DNA of 47,330 nucleotides, from NCBI RefSeq assembly GCF_902764455.1, contig NZ_CACWVY010000021.1:1-47330 (forward strand), read 5' to 3'. The position numbers and the translations under genes are program-made. The DNA comes from an uncultured Methanobrevibacter sp. Lineage in GTDB: Archaea; Methanobacteriota; Methanobacteria; Methanobacteriales; Methanobacteriaceae. This document shows, in pieces, positions 10,901 through 20,100 of the stretch (the stretch's first letter is position 1; every line of letters begins with the position of its first letter). The notes beneath the pieces were generated by a model that worked only from the letters and a program-made list of their open reading frames with translations, was not told the DNA's origin and did no database searches.

Positions 10901-13900
10901 GGAATATGTTATAACAGCAGTATAATCACCTGCAGATAAATCAGATAAAGTAAATGTTGTTTTTGGATTTGTAATATCTTGAGTTCTAGTAGTATTTCCA
11001 AAAGTTAATGTTAAATTACCTGTTGCATCATCAATTAAAGCAACAGCAATTATTTCATCATCATCAACTGAAATGTTATTGAATGTTACTTCCATTTTTG
11101 GATCTAATCTGGCTTTTGTAAAATTAATTACATCTTCAAAACCATTATAACTTGCAATTAACTTGCCTTCTACTTCATTTAATGTATAGATTGTATTTGC
11201 CATTCCATAAATAAGAGTAACATATGATTCACTGGATTTTCCTCCAACTGTTGAAATGGATAAATCCACAGTTGGCAATTTACTTGAATCCCAGTATGAC
11301 GCTTCGCCATTTTTATTATATATATTATTTAAATCAAAACTGACCTTTGCATTTTCTCCTATAAACATCTTTGTTGTATTTGCTGATGCATTCAAGTACA
11401 GCCAATAGCTGCATTTTGATGAAGAACTGATTTGTGGAGAAATATTATAATTTTCCTGAGTATTTCCAAACCAATTACCGTCACAATAAATATTCTTTAA
11501 GTTGGCAGAAGATTTAGCATTGATTAATGCATTGTTTGAATTTGCTATAGTATTCTGTAAAAATATTGAATCTGTGACATGGACTTCTGTTGATGTTAAA
11601 ATCAATGCACCTGTTCTGCTGGAATCAGTATTGTTAATGAATAATGATGATTTTACATCAAGCAGCCCTCCTGAATAAGGCATTAAAATACATGAACATC
11701 CTTCATTAGCACTATTTCCTATAAATGCTGAATCAGTTACTGTTAATATATTTTGAGTCGATTTTGCATAAAAATAAACACATCCGTCAATTACAGTATT
11801 ATTTGAAAATCTTACATCTGAAATGAATGCTTTTTGGCCATTATTGGATTTAATCAATGTAGACATTTTGGTTTTTGTATTGGCAACATTACTGTCAAAA
11901 ACAGAAGAAGTGATTTTATAATCATCAGCTAAAATCAATATTGCATTATTTTTTATGAATTTTAAATTATTAGCTTCAATTGATGCAGAAGACTCAATAA
12001 GAGTATTATATGAATTTGATTCAAATGTACAGTCTTCAAGATTTAAAAATCCTCCACTCTGTTTTATAATTCTTTCAGATGAAGATGATGCCTGTTTAGA
12101 ATTTTTAAATGTTATGTTTTTAAGTGACAGCTCAACATTGCCAACATTAAAAACATTTCCTTTAGATGAAACTACAACATTATCTTCACCTGCAATAGTT
12201 AAATCATAATTAATTTCAAGATTTTTTTCTGAGAATGTTCCATCCATGACTATAATATTCCCAGTTGCATTTGCAAGTTCAATTGCTTTTGCGAAAGTTT
12301 TTACTGGAGCATTTTTAGATCCGTTATTGTTGTCATTACCTGATTTTTGTGATAGATACATATACTCTATAGGCATACCAACAGAAACTTCGCTACTTTT
12401 ACTAATTGATATAGATGGGACTACATAAACTTGGGCTTTTTCAATGTTTTTTAAATTTATTGTAAAATCTTTTGAATTAACAGTCTTTAAATATTGCCCA
12501 TCCATGTAAACATCATAACCAGATTTCTCTAAAATATCTGAATCATAAAAATCAGGATTTTTTAAGGCTACATCAACATGTAAAGTTACCTCATCACCAA
12601 CACGTTCATCAGCTATAAGTTTAAGTTTTGCAAATTCTATGGAATTTGCCAAATAATAATTATCCCTGATTTCACAATCAGAATTATAGTTTAATTTGAT
12701 ATTTAATACATCACCTACACGAGTATGATTAATAAACCTGTTACCTATAATAGTAACATCAGGTGAACCATATTGACCTTGTGCAATGGCACATATGGCA
12801 GTACCTATTGAAGCACTATTTTTTATAAATGTAGTATTTAATACAGTTAGTGCACCTTCATCCATTAAAGATATAGCACCACCACGACCAGTACCTGTAG
12901 TAGATAGTTCATCCAATCCCCAACATAGATTCTCATTATCTTCAAATAGGGAATCTTCTATATGAATATATGGGCAATGTAAATACTTACTTGCACCTAT
13001 TGCACCACCACCATTATTAGTAGTACAGTTATTACCAATAAATATAGTATTATAAATTTGTAAATAACTATATGTATATAGTGCACCACCATTCCAACCT
13101 GCTAAATTATCAGTAAAGTTAGAATCATATATAGTAGTATTTGCACCACCATGAGTATGTATTGCACCAGCCCATCTTGAAGCAGTATTTCTATAGAAAG
13201 TGGAATTAGTAACTGTCAGTACACCACAATTATTAATACATCCAGGTTCAGTTCTAGCATAGTTACCTTCAAAGTAACAATTACTTATCTCACCACGTGC
13301 ATTAGTACATACATCCATAGGATTATCTTTAGGGTCATATAAACTTACACATCCAAAGTCAGAGAGAATATTTTTAAATGAACAATTATTTAAAGTAACA
13401 TCTCCTCTCAATAAATATACAAGAGAGGAATGTCCTCCTGTCAGTGTACAATTTAAAAAGTCACAGTTTTCAATAATGTTATTTGCATTTCCTGCCATTT
13501 GCAAAAATACTGCATCAGGCATGAAACTTGTTGAAATCCATTTAAATGTAATGTTTTTTAAAGTGATTCCAAAACCTGAATTTTCAGGCACATTTATAGC
13601 CAAATAACTGATAGATCTGGCATCAGGAGATGAATCTCCAAAGTATGCACCGGAACTTCCCAATATTGTTACATTATTATTTACCTGAATTTGATAACTG
13701 GAATCTTTTAAATCAGTCGGATAATAATTAGTATTTTCTTTCAGTTTCAACACATAATTTTTATCACTTTTAGAACAATATTCCTGCAAATCATCCCAAT
13801 TATCAACAGTAATTTCATCTAATGTGTCTCCAATCACATTATCACTATTTTCTGATAAAACAACTGTCCCATTATCAGGACTAATGTGATTGAGAGTTGT

Positions 13901-13990
13901 ATTTTCAAAATCGCTCGCAGATGCACTTCCTATAGAAAATATGAAAATCAGCAAAACCGCTGCGATTAAATATTTATTATATGACCTCAT
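7784..13990 (-). CDS. ALP2: adhesin-like surface protein with beta-helix, Ig-like modules and a PQQ-like beta-propeller; 3' end frameshifted
   Basis: The annotated frame gives 2068 residues. Order: signal peptide (about 1-25, MRSYNKYLIAAVLL...SASAS); beta-helix block with 'GGAIHTHGG' and 'NGGALYTYS' repeats (about 55-460); a second block opened by YLSQKSGNDNNNG near 543 and running to about 870; Ig-like modules (about 960-1310, 'DATGNLTL', 'VTGNITLIINNK'); a propeller of repeated 'xGNIYxAT/xDGNIYVGSNN' blades (about 1313-1660) starting at PLWPNQGYDIQNTGKS; and further Ig-like modules to about 2014. After VPVTND the frame turns into 54 residues of low-complexity hydrophobic sequence, which is the out-of-frame reading of an Ig module. 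The true gene very probably continued to 6746. As read, the product lacks the lysine-rich C-terminal domain and might be released from the cell. TATA-like sequence lies 25-34 bases before the ATG. Confidence 0.88.
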   Translation of the reverse strand: MRSYNKYLIAAVLLIFIFSIGSASASDFENTTLNHISPDNGTVVLSENSDNVIGDTLDEITVDNWDDLQEYCSKSDKNYVLKLKENTNYYPTDLKDSSYQIQVNNNVTILGSSGAYFGDSSPDARSISYLAINVPENSGFGITLKNITFKWISTSFMPDAVFLQMAGNANNIIENCDFLNCTLTGGHSSLVYLLRGDVTLNNCSFKNILSDFGCVSLYDPKDNPMDVCTNARGEISNCYFEGNYARTEPGCINNCGVLTVTNSTFYRNTASRWAGAIHTHGGANTTIYDSNFTDNLAGWNGGALYTYSYLQIYNTIFIGNNCTTNNGGGAIGASKYLHCPYIHIEDSLFEDNENLCWGLDELSTTGTGRGGAISLMDEGALTVLNTTFIKNSASIGTAICAIAQGQYGSPDVTIIGNRFINHTRVGDVLNIKLNYNSDCEIRDNYYLANSIEFAKLKLIADERVGDEVTLHVDVALKNPDFYDSDILEKSGYDVYMDGQYLKTVNSKDFTINLKNIEKAQVYVVPSISISKSSEVSVGMPIEYMYLSQKSGNDNNNGSKNAPVKTFAKAIELANATGNIIVMDGTFSEKNLEINYDLTIAGEDNVVVSSKGNVFNVGNVELSLKNITFKNSKQASSSSERIIKQSGGFLNLEDCTFESNSYNTLIESSASIEANNLKFIKNNAILILADDYKITSSVFDSNVANTKTKMSTLIKSNNGQKAFISDVRFSNNTVIDGCVYFYAKSTQNILTVTDSAFIGNSANEGCSCILMPYSGGLLDVKSSLFINNTDSSRTGALILTSTEVHVTDSIFLQNTIANSNNALINAKSSANLKNIYCDGNWFGNTQENYNISPQISSSSKCSYWLYLNASANTTKMFIGENAKVSFDLNNIYNKNGEASYWDSSKLPTVDLSISTVGGKSSESYVTLIYGMANTIYTLNEVEGKLIASYNGFEDVINFTKARLDPKMEVTFNNISVDDDEIIAVALIDDATGNLTLTFGNTTRTQDITNPKTTFTLSDLSAGDYTAVITYSGNKFYESAEKSIQFSVNKYNSTTAVSAGQIEVGRDVTLTINVSPSVTGNITLIINNKEETLTLVNSKANYTINSITRGDYDIKVLYNGNYKYLTSQDSIKFSVDKLNTTIAVNVEDIVYGQNAIIEVVLDDDATGNVTIAMNNENTTSEIINGKSLFNISKLNVGNKELFVYYGGNNVFNAINYTTSFNVLKASTTLTINANDIMIGHDENIEVIVENGVDGNITITCAGQSIVKTIPRTGKVSWKLSNLPVEKYVISAILISDNYFNVENTTEFNVLDYETPLWPNQGYDIQNTGKSPYDTDSNGAILWSYNVSGEITGNLAIDCNGNIYLATSTAVYALNNAVQLWNYTQKFDGSFYGVAIGRDVIIVPENGNTIHFINQTTGEKFGRSNIYQGSSLFAPVIDSNANIYISSEYQVSSSDYKLVIIPYSLWENGGNPTIISLGKSQPVSSPVIVSESTAVVSCDDGLKIIDLDNKQVMSSIPGKNNGIRPVMGPGNMIYAVLDDNIVEITPDGNQIWKTKITGGSGSYLALDDEWGLYSINSQGNLYRYDLIDGSESLISNLTFTSGILVGNDGNIYVGSNNMLYSFDSEGNVVWKSDMGLEIIGTPIIGNNGLIYVATNGSIAALSSAKLISPDITINVTDVSVGQDVTITVGINNQCIGDVIIKIDGKTYTDSINNQGIIVKTLSDLNVGIHTVEVYYNGDARFTGQSVSSNFTVKKSVTALNVSSEDIFVGENETISIIMPNDVLGNVSCVINGKNYSAKVNNGISNITISDLEAGKYAVTIKFESENYADCENITSFIVSKIKLSQDVLNVNGTIFAISLPSDAKGSLIVNVNDKAYTQEVIDGNAILSISDLHPGDYTASVMYSGDNKYESVIFNNVSLNIDKLPSEISVIAYNIYVGDVLTVNVTASVNSGKITLTLNNKTYDITIENAFATLTVSNLEAGSYAVVVQYSGDDTYNPCVNTTSFSVLKVDVPVTNDMSLVILLFIVFLFLLMLLVLLLFVLMVLITLQLWLTVKLLLMFLICLKVVIMLL
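7849..7947. repeat. 99-bp direct repeat, copy B
   Basis: This copy is identical to 7398-7496. Its right end (7947/7948) coincides with the first ALP2 frame change, just as copy A's right end coincides with the second. It encodes the start of an Ig-like module (ESGDSSVYSISLPVDATG...). Confidence 0.95.
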
Positions 13991-14007
13991 AATTACAACC
14001 TTTATTG

Positions 14008-14026
14008 ATAAAATATAAAATATATG
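14008..14026 (-). promoter_or_regulatory. ALP2 promoter (TATA box)
   Basis: On the minus strand ATATATTTTATATTTTA lies about 20-36 bases before the ALP2 ATG at 13990. AAGG follows closer to the start as a weak ribosome site. Confidence 0.4.
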
Positions 14027-14082
14027 CTAAATATTTATGTAAATCAAATTATATATACTTTTCAAATAAATTTGATATCTTT

Positions 14083-14117
14083 AAAAAAAAATAGTTAACA
14101 GGTTTAAAATTAAACCT
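14083..14117 (-). terminator. ALP3 intrinsic-type terminator
   Basis: Immediately after the ALP3 stop, the minus strand reads AGGTTTA / AATT-type loop / TAAACCT (14100-14117), then TGTTAACTA and a run of nine T (14083-14091). A short perfect stem followed by a U-tract fits a factor-independent stop. Confidence 0.6.
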
Positions 14118-14118
14118 A

Positions 14119-17100
14119 TTATTTTTTGATTGTAATTTTATTTGTGGCTTTTGATTTGCCGTAAGAAGTATATATTTTATAATTTCCAGCTCTTAATTTA
14201 AGTTTAAGTGTTAATGTAGCATAACCCTTTTTGTTAGTCTTTACAATGTATTTTTTGCCTCTAAACTTGAAAGTGATTTTTTTATTCTTTAAAATCTTAC
14301 CTTTCTTATCCAATAGTTTAACTTTAAAGGTGATTTTTTTACCATATTTTACAGCTACATTTTTAGTAATCAAAACCGGTTTAACGGTGATTTTATTTGA
14401 TACAGAATATCCTTTATATTTAGTGGTTATTGTGTATACTTTATTTTTCAAATTAACTTTAAGTGAAGCATAACCATCAACATTTGTTTTTACATTATAT
14501 GTCTTGCCGTTTAAAATCATTTGAACGATTTCACCTGATTTAACCGGATTTCCGTTATCATCAAGGACTAAAACTTTATAGTATTTTCCAGCATATTCAT
14601 ACATTACCAGATTATTGTTCTGAGCAATTCTAGGTATAACAGAGATATTTTTAGTCAGGGTTTCATTATTGATTGGATTTGTTAATGTTAATGTATGATT
14701 ACCCGGAGTTTGTAAAATATCTGCAGATAAATATCCCTGTGCGTCAGTGCTTTTTACATAGGTCACATCATCTATAGTGTAGACAACATTTGAATTTCTC
14801 AAAGGATTTCCTGCATTATCAAGGAATTTAACCATATATTTAGAGTTGTATGTCTTTGTTGTTGAATCAATTTCAACAATTGCACTTTTAACAATGATTA
14901 AATTGGAAACTGAACTGGAATAATACTGATAAACATCACCGGAATAGCTGACGTTAATATAATATGTTCCAACAGGAAGCTCAAACTCAAAAATAGCCTG
15001 ACCATACCCATCTGAAAGCACACTTGTCCTTACACCATTTAAATCAAATGCTACAAGTTTACCTGCTAAAGCATTACCATCCAAATCAGTTAATATGATT
15101 GAATAAGTGGATTTGTAATTATGATAAGCTGTTAAATCAGCTGAAATGATTTTAGAATCCTTAATGTCAATGACAAATTGAGAAGTAATATTTTTGAAAT
15201 ATGGATCATCAGTGTCATTCAAGGATATAGTTACATCATAAATTCCATTTGAAATATTATTCAACGGCAGGGCTTCAGTGAAATTGTTAACATCCACAGA
15301 GTAGATTTTATCATTAATTGTTACTACAAATGTTTCATTTGGGAATGAAGAGTTTAATTTAATTATAGTATCCGTGATGAAATTATCAGGACTGGCAGTA
15401 GTGTTTTTAAGAGCTTCAACCATGATTTTATTTGTAATAGAGAATTTGGAATAGTTATCATCGCCTCTGAATTGTGAGATAATATCATAGATTCCTTCAC
15501 TTAAATAAACCAATAATGATGCTTTACCGTTCATATCAGTAGTTTTGATATAATCTTTTCCATTCAAGTTAAATTCAACAGAACGATTAGTTACAGGATT
15601 TGAATTTTCATCAATCAAGGTTATATTGAAAATAGCCAATTCATTTTCCGTAACTGTCAAATCATTTGCAATTATTCTTGATTGTTTAAAATCAATTATA
15701 AACTGAGATTCAATATGATTGAAATCATAGAAATCCTCATCTAAACTGATATAAACATCATAAACTGAATTTTCGAGATTGGATAGACTTAAAGAAGCCT
15801 GATTATCATCAACAGTAATTTCATAGGTTTTATTATTGATTACAACAGTTAATGTATCATTTATGGATTTGGATAAATCAATAGTCATACTGAGATTATT
15901 TGCTGATTTTTCAATGCTTAAATCAATTGAGACTTTGCATTTGACATTAATAGAACTGACATTGCTGGTTTTGAAATGAGAATCATCACCCATAAATTCA
16001 GCTTTAACTTCATAACTACCAGGTTTTAAGTTAACTGGAATAATAACCTGACCATTACTATCAGTAGTTAAATTATAATATTGCTCACCGATTGTTAAAG
16101 CAACAGACCTATTTAAAAGAGCATCACCCTCCCCATCAGTTAGAGAAATTGCGTAATTGATGAAATCCTCATCATTAATAACTAAATCATCCAATAAAAT
16201 CACAGTTTCCTTAACATCAACAACAAACTTATCACTTACAGTATCATAATCATAAACCTTATCATCTAAAGCTGCATTAACATCATAAACCCCATTAGCC
16301 AAATCAAACAAACTTAAACAACCAACACCATCAACAACACTAACAACATAAGAATTATTGTTTAAATTAATAGTCAAAGTATCATTAACAGCTTTAGACA
16401 AATTAAATACCAAATCAACATTATTTAAAGAAATACTTCTATTTAAGAAAATAACAACTTTAGATTTAACATTAATAACACTACTGTTCATAGATTTGAA
16501 ATAAGAATCATCACCCATAAATTCAGCCTTAACTTCATAACTACCAGGTTTTAAGTTAACTGGAATAATAACCTGACCATTACTATCAGTAGTTAAATTA
16601 TAAAATTGTCCACCAATAGTTAAAGCAACAGACCTATTTAAAAGAGCATCACCCTCCCCATCAGTTAGAGAAATTGTGTAATTAATGAAATCCTCATCAT
16701 TAATAACTAAATCATCCAATAAAATCACAGTTTCCTTAACATCAACAACAAACTTATCCCTTACAGTATCATAATCATAAACCTTATCATCTAGAGCTGC
16801 ATTAACATCATAAACCCCATTAGCCAAATCAAACAAACTTAAACGACCAACACCATCAACAACACTAACAACATAAGAATTATTGTTTAAATTAATAGTC
16901 AAAGTATCATTAACAGCTTTAGACATATTAAATACCAAATCAACATTATTTAAAAACATATTCCAATTTAAATTAATAGTTACTTTAGATTTGACTTTAA
17001 CAACGCTGCTGCTACTGGATTTGAAATAAGAATCATCGCCCATAAACTCAGTTGTAACTTCATAATTTCCAGGTTTTAAGTTAACTGGAATTACAACTTG

Positions 17101-20100
17101 ACCATTCATGTCTGTAAATAAATTATAAACAGTCCCATTTAAATTAATTATAATTGACCTGTTTTTTATGGAATTTAAATCTTCATCTATGAGAGAAATT
17201 GTGTAATTGATGAAATCCTCATCATTAATGAATAAATCATCCATTATAATCTCAGTTTTTCTAACATCAACAACAAACTGACCACTTACAGCATTAAAAT
17301 CATAAATATTATCATCTAGACCAACATTAACCACATAAATTCCATTAACCAAATCAAACAAAGTTAAATAACCAACACCATCAACAACACCAACACCATA
17401 AGAATCAATATTAATTCCAACAGTCAATGTATCATTAACAGCTTTAGACAAATTAAAAGCCAAAGTAACATTATTGGCAAATTTATCAATACTTAAATCA
17501 ATAACAACTTTACTTTTAACATTTATAACACTGGAGGAAGTGTTTTTGAAATAAGAATCATCACCAGCAACATTGACAGTCAATGTATAAATTCCAGAAG
17601 TTAAATTAATTGGAATAAAAATCTGACCATTACTATCAGTTTTATTATTAATAACAGCACCATCCAATATAATTTCAGCTTCTTTACCAACAATTAACTG
17701 ATTATTACCATCAATTAAAGTAACATTATAAATGAAATAATCTTCATCATTAATAACAATATCATCACACAAAATGTTAATTTCTTTCATATCAATTACA
17801 AATTGAGCTTCTGCAACATCAAACTCATAATCATCTTCGTCTAAATTAACACTAACATCATAAACCCCATTAACCAAATCAAAGAAACTTAAATAACCAA
17901 CACCATCAACAACACCAACAAGATAAGAATCATCATTAATTACAACATTTAAAGTATCATTAACAGCTTTAGACAAATTAAAAGTCAAAGTAACATTATT
18001 GGCAAATTTATCAATTTCCATACCAAGATTTACTTTTGTTTTGACTTTAATTGTTGTTGAATTATTTGATCCGATATATTTATCATCACCTTTAAATGCA
18101 ATGTTTAAAGCATATATGCCTGATTTGAGATTTAAAGGAAGGATTATTTTACCGTCATCATCGGTTTTTTGATTATAATAACTTCCATTCATATTTATTT
18201 CAAAAGACTTATTTAAAACAGGATTGCCATCATTACCCATCAGATAAATTGTATAATTTAGAGTACTTTCATCATCAGTTATTAAATCCTCTGCTAAAAT
18301 CTGAGTATGAATAACATCAATTTCAAATTCTGATAAAACCTCATTATACATGTAAATATCATTATTCAAGTTAACGGATAAATTATATATACCATTTTCC
18401 AAATTGAATAATCTGTGTCTTGCCATTCCGTTAATGACTTTAACTGTGGTTGTATCATTATTAATGATTAATGTCAAATAGTCAGTAATCATTTTAGATA
18501 TGTTTATTGAAACCAGGACATTATTCTGAGTGACCACAGAGGTTAAATTTATATCCACTTTTGTTTTAACCTTGAAATTACTTGAAGAATCTGATTCTAT
18601 ATAATCATTATCTCCATTAAAGTTAATGGCTGAAACATAATCTCCAACATTTAACTCAACTAAAAATACTGCCTGACCGTTAATGTCAGTGAATGCATTA
18701 TAAGTCATTCCATCCACAACAAGTTCAACAGACTTATTTGACAGAGTATTGTTAAATTCATCCACTAATAGAACAGTATAATTTTGACCTTCATCTGATA
18801 TTACTGCATCATCTGCAATAATTTGTGTGCGCCTTACATCAACTATAAAACCGGTTGAATCATTATCATAAACATAAAATAGACCATTTATATCAACAGT
18901 AACATTATAAACATCATTATCCAAATTAATTAAATTTAATGAAGATGTACCATTTTTAACTTCAATTATTTCTGTTTTATTGTTAATTACAACAGTTAAT
19001 GTATCATTTATTTGTTTTGAAATGTTAATGTTTAAGGTTATGTTATTTCGAACTTTATCAATTCCTAAATCAATTAAAACATGTCTTTTAAGTACAATAT
19101 TTGATGTTGCATTTGAATTGAAGTAATTATTGTCCCCTTTAAAATTAATGTCAACATTATATGAGCCAGGATTTAAATTCAATGGCATTACAGCACGACC
19201 ATCACCGTCAGTTGTCAGATTATAGATTTCACCATTCAGAATTACTTCAAGAGTCTTATTTAAAAGAGGATTATCATTTTCATCAAATAAAAATACTGTG
19301 TAATTCATTTCATCCTCATCTGTGATTAGCAAATCCCCTGCAAGGATTTTTGAGTTTTTCATATCTATTACAAAGGTACCGTTTACAGTGTTATTTTCAT
19401 ATATTGATTCGAATGGGAATGTGATATCTAATGTTAAATTATATATTCCATTTTCCAATTCCGTTAAGTTCAATGAGTATTTTCCGTCAGCAAAGGTAAT
19501 TATATACTCCTGTTCATTGATAAAGAGTTTAGCTGTATTGTTGATTTTATCCATAGCTATTATATCAAGGACGATATTATTCAATTTTTGAGTTATATTG
19601 AAATCAATGCCTAATTTATATTTCTCAATGAAGAAATCTGTGTAATTTTGTGAAGATATATAGCCGTCACTTTCAAATAGTGCGTAGATATTGTTAAAAA
19701 CTTCTGAAAAAGCATAATGAAGCAGGGCAATTCCATCTACAACATTAACACTGTAATAATCATTATTTACATTGAATGTTACTTCACCGCTTTTTAGAGG
19801 ATTTCCGTATTGATCTAAAACTTTTGCAGTGATATTTGCAGGATTTTGATTGTTGAATTCTACAGTCAAATTCAAAGTGGTTTTAATTTCATCCAAAACA
19901 GTGAATGCTTTAATGCATGCCACCTGTGAAAGATAGTAATGTCCAGGATATGTCCAGGAAAGCTCAAATAAATCCTGCCAGTTTTCACCGTCATAACTCA
20001 TATAAGAAATTCCTGGTTTATATATTAATTTGTTAAAGTTAGTTGCCTCAGATATTGGAAAAGCAGCTTCACTGTCAACTTTTATATTGAAAACAACTTC

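Noticed and set aside
15000-19350. Regular repeats suggesting a CRISPR array
   Set aside because: The unit is 525 bases, fully coding, in frame and translates to Ig-like modules.
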